Shown piece after piece: positions 21,198 through 30,327 of a stretch of DNA of 64,000 bases. This DNA comes from Melanopsichium pennsylvanicum (Eukaryota; Basidiomycota; Ustilaginomycetes; Ustilaginales). The notes under the pieces were generated by a model. It was given only the letters and a program-made list of their open reading frames with translations, was not told where the DNA came from and searched no databases. Positions within the stretch are counted from its first letter, which is position 1, and each line of letters opens with the position of its first letter. A program made the translations under genes and the position numbers. The DNA is taken from NCBI GenBank assembly GCA_900208305.1, contig OAPG01000013.1, forward strand, positions 124,001 to 188,000, given 5' to 3'.

Positions 21198-23840
21198 GGC
21201 CTCCACCCTCGACAAGCAACGGAGACCGTGGTGAAAGCGCTGCATGCAATCCGACAACGTCAGACAACACTCACCACGACGTCAACAACAAGCCGTCACC
21301 ATCCTCCTCTTCCGTCTTCCTCCTTGACCCGACTCTCCTCTCCCGATCCGTCCAACCTCTGCGTCGTCGGAAAAACCCGGACTCCACAGCAGTCCACTTA
21401 CCTCCGGCGCACGCAACCGGCTCCGGCCAGGCCTTTGCCGGCCACATTCCCACCACCGCCTTCGTCAGTCTCGCCGACACCGAACCTCGCTTGTCTCTCC
21501 TAGACACGGGCGCCACCCTTTCCATCGTAGATGAGCAAGTTGCGCGCGAGCTTCATCTCCTTCCCCTCAACGGCCCTGGCATCCGCGTCAACGGCGTCGG
21601 TGAGGACAGGTCGCTGGGGTTTGTAACTCTCGATCTCTCCATCCAAGGTCGCAGAGACAACAAAGCAACGCATCTTCATTCTTCGGCTGACTTCCACATT
21701 TTGCGCGACTTCAAGCCAGGAGTTCTATTAGGGCTCGACGTCATCCGATCATGCGGGATCGTCATCGACGTCAAGTCAGGGAGAGCCACGGTGGGAGACG
21801 TCTCCTTCCCCGTCTACGACACGCGCGGCAAAGCGATGTCAGCCAAGAGCGTCAGCAGAGCAATTGTAGCCAAGGCCACCACCATCATCGCACCCCACAG
21901 CCACACCTTGGTACCAGTGAATCATCACTTGCTGGAGGGAGTGCAGTACGTCATGGACAGTTCCCTGTGGACGGCACCAGATGGCACAGGCCCTTTGGCC
22001 CTCTCGGCCGCAGTACTCGACTCTAGGACCGCCGGCATTTGGGTCTCAAACTTTGACGCCACCGCCCTGGAACTTCTGAGTGATGCGAGGCTGGCTGACG
22101 CCATCCCGCTGGCACCTGACGACCTGGCAGCCTCGGCAGGATCATTCCAGCTAGACGCGCACCAGATCGAGGCAGACCCACGTCCCGCGTTGCGTCACGA
22201 AGAGAAACAAATGGATCGGCCAGATCAATCCGATCACCCGATCGACAAGACTCGCACAGTTCAAGATGGACAAAGAAATTTGGGCATCGGCCAAGGCGCG
22301 TCAAACCCTCGGAACGCGGATCCGAGGGTTCCCTCTCCAGCAGCAGCACCTCGGCCGACCCAGCGTCGTCGTACTGTCTCACTGTCGCTTGACGCAGAGA
22401 AGTCCGTTGGCGCCTGGCCACGCGCATCCTCCTTCGACGACCACTGGCCCCGGCTTCCCTTCGCCTTCCCGACTCTGTCGCAAAGCATCGACACGGCACA
22501 ACCTCTCGACTTTTCCAACGATGAGCTCGCAAACAGTCCAAAGGCAGACGAACTCGAATCTGTTCTTGTCGATGACTGTTTCAACGTCGGCAAAGACGCT
22601 CACGGCCAGCCCCACACATCCATCGTCGCCGTCCTTTGCAACAATGTGGACGCATTCTCCCTCGACGGTCGGCCGGGCCACGTAAAAGGGGCAGGAATGA
22701 GGCTGGATCTCAACAACGCCGACGCCCTCCGACCTGAGGCCCCTCGCCGAGTCAGTCCTGACAAGCGGCGCGTCATTGACGAATCACTGGATCAGCTTTT
22801 GGACTGGGACGTCGTGGAACCCTCTTCCTCACCGGTGTTGTACCCAGTCCTTCTAGTGAAACAGGGCAAGAAGTGGAGGTTCTGCGTGGACTATCGCGGC
22901 CTCAACACAGCCACAGTCGCAGACCGGTACCCTCTCCCCCGCATCGATGACGTCTTCCAGGCCTTGCGCGGTCATAGGTACTTCTCCGGATTGGACGCCA
23001 TCCGAGGTTACCATCAGATCGACATCGAGCCGGAAGATCGTTGGAAAACTGCATTTGTGTCTCACCGCAGGCTGTATCAGTACAAGCGAGTCCCCTTCGG
23101 TCTGAAAAATGCTCCCGCGTTCTTTCAGCGATTCATGGACCACCTTTTAGGCCACATGCGCTGGACCGAGGCCGTCGTCTACCTCGACGACGTCGTAATC
23201 TTCTCGCCTACTCTCGACCAGCATGCAAAGTCGCTCGACTGCCTTCTAAAGGCGGCCCACAAAGTGGGACTCAAGTTTTTGCCATCAAAGTGTCACTTCG
23301 CCCTATCCTCGCTCAAGCTCCTCGGACGATGAATCTCCACACAAGGAATCTCTGTCCTGTTGGATCGAGCACAAGCCGTCCGCCAGCTTGCGCCGCCGTC
23401 AACGCTGCAAGACCTGTACCATGTCGTCGGCCTGTTCAATTACTACCGCGACTTCATTCCACGGTATGCAGGTCTGGCAGCGCCCCTCACCAATCTCCTT
23501 TGAGGCCACAAGTACCGGCGAGCTGAGGATGGTAAGTGGCACTTGGTTGACACTGACGGCAAACGCACGAATGCGTCCACGATCAAGATCGAGTGGGGCC
23601 CTCCGCAAGATCAAGCCTTGGAGGCACTCAAGACAGCCCTGTCATCTCCCCCGACGTTAGCCTATCCAGACTTCGCTCGTCCCTTCCTCTTATACGTCGA
23701 CGCCTCCAAGCAGGCCTTCGCCGCCGCTTTGCATCAATGTCTCCCTGCGACTCCATCCACGCCACCAGCAGTTGCCGCGCTAGCAGGATCAGACGAGGTG
23801 AGACCCTCCCCTACGTCGTCGTCAGAGCAACGGAGTGACC
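21194..23840 (+). pseudogene. Element B pol, part 1 (PR, RT, start of RNase H)
   Basis: The frame is open in -1 relative to gag from 21194. The protease motif LLDTGATLSIVDEQ starts at about 21497. RT spans about 22780-23330, with CVDYRGLN and the catalytic YLDD at about 23180. In-frame TGA codons interrupt it at 23330-23332 and at about 23502-23504; the reading frame resumes after each. RNase H begins with the first catalytic Asp in LLYVDASKQAFAAALHQ (about 23689-23739), but the rest of that domain does not follow. Instead a Ser/Pro-rich linker reaches the insertion point of C, and the pre-insertion frame runs straight into integrase. Confidence 0.88.
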
Positions 23841-23899
23841 TGTCACGGGAGTGGGTCCCAAGGAAGAGGTCTGCGCAGACCAGAGATGTTGAATCGGCT

Positions 23900-24079
23900 G
23901 AGATCCGGTGGGAGAGCATGTCTCGACGGATCTCAGGGAGATCTGGTGGATATTGGTGGGCTCATGGGATTTAAGGTTAGCGCAGGACCGAGAAGTTGAA
24001 TCGGACAAAATCCGGTGAAAGAGCAGGTCTCAACGGATCTTACGGAAATTCGGCGAGTGGCAGTGACTCGCCGGATATC
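23900..24079. repeat. Dyad repeats, LTR 5' cluster (C)
   Basis: Palindromic 35-bp units, each 13-bp arm, 9-bp spacer, 13-bp arm. Unit 23900-23934 has arms GAGATCCGGTGGG and CTCGACGGATCTC. Units 24007-24041 and 24045-24079 are 3 bp apart; the last has arms GAAATTCGGCGAG and CTCGCCGGATATC. A degenerate unit starts at 23938. The first pair and second pair are a diverged duplication about 107 bp apart. The same cluster occurs in all four C/F LTRs. Confidence 0.85.
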
Positions 24080-24712
24080 GAAGGTATCGATGGCGAGGGG
24101 GGTATCTGCCACGGCGGCGACCAATGCCACGCCGGAACGACACGTGGGCCAATCGACGCCCAGGGAGCAACGGAGAGGGAGCACGCGGGCGTGCTCGGAA
24201 GCACCCTGCCGAAGGACTAGGGGGCAGTCTTATCGGGCGGGGGTCCAAGCTCGACGCACGCAGGTCGTACAGTACCGATGGACCTCGCACACGATACATA
24301 TATATAAATACTCTGTTCCCCGCTATCGGATGAGCGGAAGCTCATCCACTCTATCTTATATCTCAGTCACACATAGTTATCAGTACGTCGTACTTATCAT
24401 ACTCTTCACACGTCGCACATCGCAATACCATTCATTGCAATCCATATAGTCTGTGTCCCCGTCGGTGAACGGAGAACAACGTATAGACGTCGTCGACACC
24501 ACAATCGACGCTGTAGCACCTCCACTACAGGCGGAACCTCAACCGCGGGCCTGGCACCACAACCAGTCCCTCATAACTCCACCGACAACGACGGCTGAGG
24601 TCTAACCCAGCCATCGGCAGTATCCCGTCGACGTCGTGACACTCGCGTTGACCGAATACCCCGTCCGAGCTTGCCGCGTTACCTCTGTACGGAGTGTCAC
24701 CAGCGGTCAGCC

Positions 24713-24825
24713 GATATCCGTCGAGAGATCGCCACTCGCGGGATTCTCTTCGATATCCGTTGAGGCCAAGCTTAACCGCCGGAATTCACTGAAATCCGGC
24801 GAGTCGCGCTTTCTCACGGGAATTC
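24713..24825. repeat. Dyad repeats, LTR 3' cluster (C)
   Basis: Three tandem units starting at 24713, 24752 and 24791 (period 39), left arms GATATCCGTCGAG, GATATCCGTTGAG and GAAATCCGGCGAG, right arms ending CGGGATTCT, CCGGAATTC and CGGGAATTC. It lies within 30 bp of the LTR end. Confidence 0.8.
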
Positions 24826-24852
24826 GGATCTCTGGCACGCGACCGCTGACAT

Positions 24853-24862
24853 TAGAGTGGAT
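24853..24862 (+). promoter_or_regulatory. Element C self-primer binding site
   Basis: TAGAGTGGAT starts one T after the LTR and is complementary to ATCCACTCTA at 24344-24353. It is identical in F (54711-54720, minus strand) and in E (36829-36838, minus strand). Confidence 0.78.
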
Positions 24863-24891
24863 CGTACAAGCGACGCCCCAAGTTCACCAAG

Positions 24892-25476
24892 ATGGCCGAC
24901 TCTGCACTACATGACAGACTCGACCGCCTCATCGCCCTCCTTGAGCAGCAGCAGGTAGACAATGCCGCCCTCAAGGCTCGGCTTGACCAACAGGAGACTC
25001 CATCCCCTGGTCGACAAGCTAGGGAGCATGATCTAAGCTCCCCGACCCGTCGAGCCTCGCAGCAGGTGGATGAGTCCTACCTCGGTGGTCTCGAGACACC
25101 CACGCCTGCGACTAGACCACACCCTCGGTCCGTCACCTTCGACATTCTCGACCGACGAGCGTACACCGACCAAGAGAAGTATGCTACGCCTACTGGACCT
25201 CGGTATGTCAAACCGGTGACCCCGGAGGCATGGACCGGCACTGGCAGTGAACAGGATACTCAGCCCCACGCTGCCCTCAAGACTCCATTCCCCAAGCTCG
25301 ACACTCGCGACATCGATATCTTCATTCTCGAGGCCGACGCTTGGTTCAAGGCTAATGGTGTGTACGACCATACTTCGATGATCTTACACACGGCAGCCCA
25401 GCTCGAGGGCACCGCTCGAGAGTGGTGGAAGGGTAAGCTCCGCGTCGATCGGCATCGTCAAGGGATGCTCTTCCAT
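24892..25476 (+). pseudogene. Element C gag, N-terminal part
   Basis: Starts at ATG 24892 and matches the first 195 residues of F Gag almost exactly: an N-terminal coiled coil (LIALLEQQQVDNAALKARL) and the first half of the capsid (FILEADAWFKANG ... EWWKGKLRVDRHRQGMLFH). The frame then enters the terminal repeat of element D and stops after 27 foreign residues. The capsid C-half and zinc knuckle are missing from C. Confidence 0.93.
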
Positions 25477-25593
25477 CAACAGTCTCAGTCGCCGAGCCTC
25501 CAAGCGCAGCCAGAACACAACCAGGACAATAAGGGAAGAAACATATATTTTGCCTAACTCGAGGGAGTCGCTTGCGAGCTCCCAGCCGTGGCC
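25477..25593. repeat. Element D terminal repeat B2
   Basis: 117 bp, identical by eye to 25889-26005; begins CAACAGTCTCAG and ends CAGCCGTGGCC. It forms the outer 3' end of D. Confidence 0.9.
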
Positions 25594-25888
25594 GTAAGGG
25601 GCACGGTGGTTGAGCGTCGCATGAGAGCGAGGCGGAGTGTGCGCAAGACCTAGCACATGAAAAGAAAAAGAAATCACAAAAAAAAGGGGGACGGGAGGGT
25701 GGGAAAAGCTTTAAACACTGCCTTACGAGGCCAGTGCGTGTGATGATGATGATGGTGAGAGAGTGGAGAGAGGAGAGCGCTAAGCCAGGCTTAGCTATCG
25801 TGCGACGAGACTGCGGCAAGTGCTTGGAAATCACTCGGCCGAGAGAGACTGTTGAAATGATCGCCTGACTAATCAAGCGATTTAACAT
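25594..25888. repeat. Element D repeat unit A2
   Basis: 295 bp between the two B copies. Its partner A1 should sit at the lost 5' end of D. It holds an A-rich tract and an ATGATG run; no gene. Confidence 0.7.
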
Positions 25889-26005
25889 CAACAGTCTCAG
25901 TCGCCGAGCCTCCAAGCGCAGCCAGAACACAACCAGGACAATAAGGGAAGAAACATATATTTTGCCTAACTCGAGGGAGTCGCTTGCGAGCTCCCAGCCG
26001 TGGCC
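25889..26005. repeat. Element D internal repeat B1
   Basis: Second copy of the 117-bp unit, between the recombinase gene and A2. A circular intermediate joined at these repeats is the known integration substrate in this class. Confidence 0.88.
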
Positions 26006-29000
26006 ACATGTTGTGCGAGTGGCGTACCGTAAGGTGTAACGGTCATGAGCTGAGGCTGGAGAGCAGCAAGAGACAAGCCCAGAGTGTAGCAAAACATGTC
26101 AGAAGTTGCGCCAGGCGACGGCGTCAAGATGCAAAGGGGCTGAGGAGTTGACATATAGAGCTGCCTTTGAGGTGGTGGCTCTCTCGGCGGCCGACTTGTC
26201 AACATAGCGGCGGAAGCAATCGCTTCGCCACCTGCCGAGACCACGGATGGTGTCAGCATCAACGCCGTTGGCGGCGGCCCACGTTGCAGCTCCACGGCGG
26301 AAGGAGTGGCCAGAGTAGGAACCGGACGGGACACCACAGACGTCGAGACAGCGCCTGAGCATCGAGACAAAGGAGGAGCGCGTGAAAGGTTGGCGGCCTT
26401 CCAGCGTGAAGAGTGGATCAATGGGGCTGCGACCTGCGCAGATGATCCGGAGAGCCGTGACCGCGCAAGTGCTGAGCGGTACGGCCGGGGCGGTGAGCGC
26501 GACGCTGTGCCTGAAGGGGTCCGTCTTGCTGGCCGGGAGGGTGATTGTGGCAAAGGAGAAGTCCTCGGCAAAGGAGACGGCGGCGACGGTGAGCACATTG
26601 GGGCCTTGCGCTTCCCAAGTGAGCTCACCCGATCGCAAGAAGCAGGCGAAGGCGACGCAGAAGGCCGCTTTGTACATGCGCCGGTCGTGGGGGGAGGGAC
26701 AGGCTGTGTAGAGGGCGCGCGCAAGCTGTCGCAAGAGTGGCAAGGTGATGGGCAGCTTGGCGGATGGGAGGGGTTGGCCGACGACGCGCTTGTATCCGCG
26801 CACCACTCTCTCGAGGCGTTCTGAGTCAAAGGCCGAGGTGGAGAGGCCAAGGTCGACATGCCACGACTTGAGCACGGAGAGATCGCGCTTGAGTGTGTTG
26901 ACTGACTTTTCCGCCATGTGGTGGTGCGCGACCCACTCGATGAGCATGGTTGGCGAGGCAGGGAACGGGTTGGCAATGTGGAGGGTGGCCGTGGCGAAGC
27001 TGGTGAAGTCGGAGCATACGGCTGTGGATCTGGCGCGTGTGCTGGGGGCGAGGCCATTCCAGAGGAGGAGGGCGGCCTGGTTGGAGAGGTCAGAGGCTCT
27101 GGCAAAGCTCTCGGGCGGTTGAATCGCAGCAGAGCGAAGGCTTGAGGGTACTGCTGCTGGATAAAGGAGAAGCGGCGGCAAGAGAGGGCGTCAGCGAGGA
27201 TGTTGGCTTCAGAGCTCACGCGGAATGGGACTAGGTCGATGTGCCGCTGCAGGCACAGCGAGAAGATCTCGCGAAAGAGCGCTTGGGTCTGAGGGTCCCG
27301 AATAGAGCCCTTGCGCAGGCCATACTCCACGTTCTCGTTGTCGACGTGGATGACAACCCGGCGAGGGCCAGGCCAAGAAGGAGAGAAAAGGCGCAAGGCC
27401 TCGAGGACGGCAAGAGCCTCTAGGAACCGGATGTCCTTAGCGCGGTGGCGGCGGGAAAGCTCTTTTGTGAAGGCAGCAGAGGGATGGTCCATGCTGCCCC
27501 AATGGCCACCAATGCTGCGCTTGGAGGCATCGGTCCAGATGTGTTCAATGAGCAGAGGCGAGGGTTGGAGGAGGGAAACACCATCCCAAGACTGGAGTGT
27601 GTTGATCCACCATAGAAGCTCGGATTGCGTGGCTTTGCTGATCCGGCGGCCGTGTGGAGCACTATGGTGTGCCTTGACGGCGTCGTAGATCCGTCGAAGG
27701 AAAGCACGGCCGTGTGGAGCCACTCTTGTGACAAACTGCAAGTGGCCGGCCACCTGTTGTAGCTCTAGCAGAGAGGCACGGCCGCGGTTGACAATGCGTG
27801 AGCACAGCTGGATGATGCGCTGGCTGCGCTGTGGAGTGATGGCGGCGGTCTGAGCAACCGAGTCAAGCTCGATGCCGAGGATCTCAAGCTTGGTGGTCTG
27901 CCAGACCGTTTTCTGCCGGCTGAGCTTAAAGCCGAGCGCCGACGCTGCTATGCTAAGAGCTTGGACTGGGGTGGCGTCGTTGGCCGCGGGGTCGGAAGCA
28001 CCAAAGAAGTCGTCAAGGTAGTGAGAGACTTCGGAGTGGGCACTCGGCGATGGCGACACGGACTGCAGCACAAAGGAGGCGAGCCAGTGCAAGAACTCGG
28101 CAAAAAGGTTGAACAGGAAAGGCGACGAGCGTCCTCCAAACGCGAGTGCGCATTCTTGGTAGTATTGACCGTCGAAGTGGATGCCCATGAGTCTGGCGTC
28201 AGACTTGGCCACTATGACATGTCGAAAAGCATCCTCCAAGTCTGCTTTCCACAGAGAGGCGCTAGGGTGTTCGCGAATGAAATCCATGATTGCGTCAAGA
28301 CTCTCGTAGCGGATGGTGACAAAGGAAGGATGGATACCATCATTGACTGATGGCAGGCGGGAGCCGGGCTTGCGGGGGTGGGAGAGGTGGTAAATGGTGC
28401 GCCTCTTGTCAGAGTGAGGCTTGGGCACCACGCCCACCGGCGAGCAGACCAGTTGGATGCCGTCCGGGTCAACCACATGGTGAAGACGGCCCTCTCGTAA
28501 GCGCGCGTCAATCTCGCGGCGTAGGTGGAAGGTATCATCGGCGTCCATGGGTAGGTTGGCTACCTCTAAGCGTGCTGACGAACGTAGAGGTCCGTCGTAA
28601 CCAAGCTTGACACAGTGACGCAGGGCTCCTCGCAGCTGAGACGCAAAGGCCTGGTCAGGGTAAAGGTCCAGGAAATGGGACCAAAGGTGGAGTTGGAGAG
28701 ATCCAATTGTGGCGGGGACGTCGGCGACGTCGAAGATGGGTTGCCGGCATACGGTATTGGGCCTGGGTGGCGGCGGGAGACCTGTGAGCAGGGGAATAAT
28801 GGAGCTGCTGGCAGAGGCCGGCGACATGTCGGCAATGCCATCAGGGGCAAGGAGGTCTAGAGGACCTAGAGCTATTGTGAGCGGCGCGGGCTGTGGTGAG
28901 GGCGCTGTTGTGGGCGGCGCGGGCGGTGGTGAAGGCGCTAATTGGAGCGGCGCAGGCTGTGGTGAGGGCGCTGTTGTGGGCGGCGCGGGCGGTGGTGAAG

Positions 29001-29265
29001 GCGCTAATTGGAGCGGCGCGGGCTGTGGGAGAGGCGCTATTGTGGGCGGCAAGGTCTGTGTTGATGGCGCTGTTTGGAGCGGCGCGGGCTGTGGTGATGG
29101 CGCCGGTATGAGCGGCGCGGACAGGGGAGAGGGCGCTATTGGGGGCGGCGCGGGCCGGAGGTTAGGCGCTGTTGGGGGCGGCGCGAGCCAGGTGGAAGGC
29201 GCTGTTGGGAGCGGCGCGGGCTGTAGACGAGCATGGTCGTCTGAGTGAGAAGGCGAATTCACCAT
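25966..29265 (-). CDS. Element D reverse transcriptase-RNase H
   Basis: The ATG at 29265 lies two bases after the gag stop (TAA CC ATGG), suggesting reinitiation. An N-terminal Pro/Ala repeat region (about 130 residues) is followed by a DIRS-type RT: SPVGVVPKP, LWKADLEDAFRHV and the catalytic YLDDFFG. RNase H follows: WTDASKRSIGGHWG, EALAVLEAL, VIHVDNENV and ADALSCRR. Recognisable coding ends near 27100. The frame stays open to 25966, but there it overlaps the recombinase in another frame, so the last 380 or so codons are probably just an open GC-rich shadow or a hydrolase-like tail I cannot recognise. Confidence 0.85.
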   Translation of the reverse strand: MVNSPSHSDDHARLQPAPLPTAPSTWLAPPPTAPNLRPAPPPIAPSPLSAPLIPAPSPQPAPLQTAPSTQTLPPTIAPLPQPAPLQLAPSPPPAPPTTAPSPQPAPLQLAPSPPPAPPTTAPSPQPAPLTIALGPLDLLAPDGIADMSPASASSSIIPLLTGLPPPPRPNTVCRQPIFDVADVPATIGSLQLHLWSHFLDLYPDQAFASQLRGALRHCVKLGYDGPLRSSARLEVANLPMDADDTFHLRREIDARLREGRLHHVVDPDGIQLVCSPVGVVPKPHSDKRRTIYHLSHPRKPGSRLPSVNDGIHPSFVTIRYESLDAIMDFIREHPSASLWKADLEDAFRHVIVAKSDARLMGIHFDGQYYQECALAFGGRSSPFLFNLFAEFLHWLASFVLQSVSPSPSAHSEVSHYLDDFFGASDPAANDATPVQALSIAASALGFKLSRQKTVWQTTKLEILGIELDSVAQTAAITPQRSQRIIQLCSRIVNRGRASLLELQQVAGHLQFVTRVAPHGRAFLRRIYDAVKAHHSAPHGRRISKATQSELLWWINTLQSWDGVSLLQPSPLLIEHIWTDASKRSIGGHWGSMDHPSAAFTKELSRRHRAKDIRFLEALAVLEALRLFSPSWPGPRRVVIHVDNENVEYGLRKGSIRDPQTQALFREIFSLCLQRHIDLVPFRVSSEANILADALSCRRFSFIQQQYPQAFALLRFNRPRALPEPLTSPTRPPSSSGMASPPAHAPDPQPYAPTSPASPRPPSTLPTRSLPRQPCSSSGSRTTTWRKSQSTHSSAISPCSSRGMSTLASPPRPLTQNASREWCADTSASSANPSHPPSCPSPCHSCDSLRAPSTQPVPPPTTGACTKRPSASPSPASCDRVSSLGKRKAPMCSPSPPSPLPRTSPLPQSPSRPARRTPSGTASRSPPRPYRSALARSRLSGSSAQVAAPLIHSSRWKAANLSRAPPLSRCSGAVSTSVVSRPVPTLATPSAVELQRGPPPTALMLTPSVVSAGGEAIASAAMLTSRPPREPPPQRQLYMSTPQPLCILTPSPGATSDMFCYTLGLSLAALQPQLMTVTPYGTPLAQHVATAGSSQATPSS
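26099..27181 (-). CDS. Element D tyrosine recombinase
   Basis: A 360-codon frame with no good initiator at its 5' edge (opens at TTG), in the -1 frame relative to the RT ORF, so it is probably made as a frameshift extension or a processed product of that ORF. A core-binding helical domain (about residues 40-150) precedes a catalytic domain with the expected conserved residues: Arg in CFLRSGELTW, the H-x-x-R box in GHSFRRGAATWAA, and a C-terminal RW...RRYV with the likely nucleophile Tyr. It would insert a circular cDNA by strand exchange instead of a DDE integrase. Confidence 0.85.
   Translation of the reverse strand: MPPLLLYPAAVPSSLRSAAIQPPESFARASDLSNQAALLLWNGLAPSTRARSTAVCSDFTSFATATLHIANPFPASPTMLIEWVAHHHMAEKSVNTLKRDLSVLKSWHVDLGLSTSAFDSERLERVVRGYKRVVGQPLPSAKLPITLPLLRQLARALYTACPSPHDRRMYKAAFCVAFACFLRSGELTWEAQGPNVLTVAAVSFAEDFSFATITLPASKTDPFRHSVALTAPAVPLSTCAVTALRIICAGRSPIDPLFTLEGRQPFTRSSFVSMLRRCLDVCGVPSGSYSGHSFRRGAATWAAANGVDADTIRGLGRWRSDCFRRYVDKSAAERATTSKAALYVNSSAPLHLDAVAWRNF
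28870..29230. repeat. Pro/Ala-coding tandem repeats in element D ORF2
   Basis: Degenerate 36-bp units containing GGCGCGGGC, with one 72-bp block present twice nearly exactly (about 28897-29040). They encode PAPLQLAPSP-type repeats at the N-terminus of the RT protein. Confidence 0.8.
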
Positions 29266-29267
29266 GG

Positions 29268-30327
29268 TTAAGGCGCCTTTCTGGTGGAGATGTTGTTGGG
29301 GAAGGAGGAGTTCGCTGTCCGGTTGGAGGCAAATCCTGGGCAGCTCGAGAGGCTGTGAGGACCTCTGCAATGGATGCAGATGTGAGGGCGCGTGCAGTTT
29401 GTGCAAGGTTGGCCGGCGTTAAAACGCTTGCACGGATCTCCTGTTGAGGGGTTGGCGGCGGAGCGCTGAGAGCGGCCAATTCGGAGCGAGGGTGCCGGCT
29501 GGCGAGAGCCAGAGGCCGAGTCACTACGGGAGCTGGAGGGTGCGAAGGGAGCAGGTCGGAAGGAGGAGACGAGGATCCTGCTGTGGGCCTCGGAGTCTGT
29601 GGTAGCCCACTCAGCAACAACGCCAGTGCCGAAGCGCTTCCTGCAGACGGCGAGATGGTACTCAGCTACTGCGCGCCAGGTGTAGGTGCTGTCGAACTCG
29701 AGGAGATGCTCAAGATGGGCCAAGAGAGCACTATTGAGCTCGATATTTTTAGTGTGGCGCACTCGAATGTCGATGTACGCAAGCCAGACTTGAGCGAGGG
29801 CAGCCACGTTGGGGATCGCCTTGATGAAGGTGGAGGTACGGCCTTCGGCGGTATCCTCGGCGATCTTGAGCTGGCCGTCACTGAGAATGAAGGCCGAGGG
29901 GCGGGAGGGTTCTCTGGAGACCCGGGACTCTGGGTTGCGAAGCTTGGTGAGGAGCTCCGGCTTGAGCTGGTCGTTGGCGACAAGCTCGATCAGGTCCTGC
30001 GAGACCCAGGGGAAGCAGCGCGAGAGGGAGAGGGAGGAGGACTCACCAGCAGTGGAGGTGAGACCAGCAGAGGGGGTTGCCGACGCTACTGCTGGTTGGG
30101 CTGGAGGGGGAGGAGGTGGAGCCTGGGCCGGAGTAGGCGGTGGAACGGCGGCGAGGGGTGGCTGTTGGGAAGCCCGGATGGTATCCAGCAGCTGGCTAAA
30201 CTGCGAATCCAAACGAGACTCCAGGCGGCCAATGCGTTCCTCCACCTGCTGCTGGAGTGCGGCGACGGACACTGCTGTGGCGAAGACGCCAGAGTCACGG
30301 CGCGCTGGAGCAGTTGGTGGAGCAGGG
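29268..30327 (-). pseudogene. Element D Gag-like protein, N-terminus lost
   Basis: The frame is open to the E junction with no ATG (a GTG at 30272 is unlikely to be the start), so the beginning was removed. An N-terminal coiled coil (EERIGRLESRLDSQFSQLL) and a Pro-rich linker precede the body. Near the C-terminus is a Cys/His cluster reading CKRFNAGQPC, then TNCTRPHICIHC and a further GPHSLSSC, the zinc-finger style seen in Ngaro/DIRS Gag proteins. It stops at 29268, two bases before the RT start. Confidence 0.8.

Larger units (their letters stand above)
23841..24851 (+). repeat. Element C 5' LTR
   Basis: TGTCACGGG...GCTGACA. TATA box TATATATAAATA is at 24299-24310. ATCCACTCTA at 24344-24353, 45 bp downstream of the TATA, is complementary to the PBS and so is the likely 5' end of the transcript. 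Dyad repeats fill both ends of the LTR. Matching LTRs: 42689-43699 (C), 46865-47875 and 54722-55732 (F). Confidence 0.96.
25477..30327 (-). mobile_element. Element D: tyrosine-recombinase retrotransposon (Ngaro/DIRS-like), 5'-truncated
   Basis: Minus-strand order: Gag-like ORF, RT-RNase H ORF, tyrosine recombinase, then terminal repeats. The 3' end has a B-A-B layout of split direct repeats: 117-bp copies at 25477-25593 and 25889-26005 around a 295-bp unit. The matching A copy expected at the 5' end, and the gag start, are missing because D ends abruptly at the LTR of E. There is no TSD, as usual for tyrosine-recombinase elements; the left junction shares CAT with the internal repeat boundary (C gag ...TTCCAT, internal ...AACAT). 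The internal order and missing DDE integrase separate it from all other elements here. Confidence 0.88.

Noticed and set aside
21188..21230. A canonical -1 slippery site in element B
   Set aside because: The bases before the stop are GCAAAAC, which does not fit X XXY YYZ, and the downstream stem is weak; only the -1 frame relation is secure.
25966..27100. C-terminal 380 codons of the D RT frame as a real hydrolase domain
   Set aside because: The region codes the tyrosine recombinase in another frame with all its motifs; the RT-frame translation is Ser/Pro-rich with no recognisable fold.
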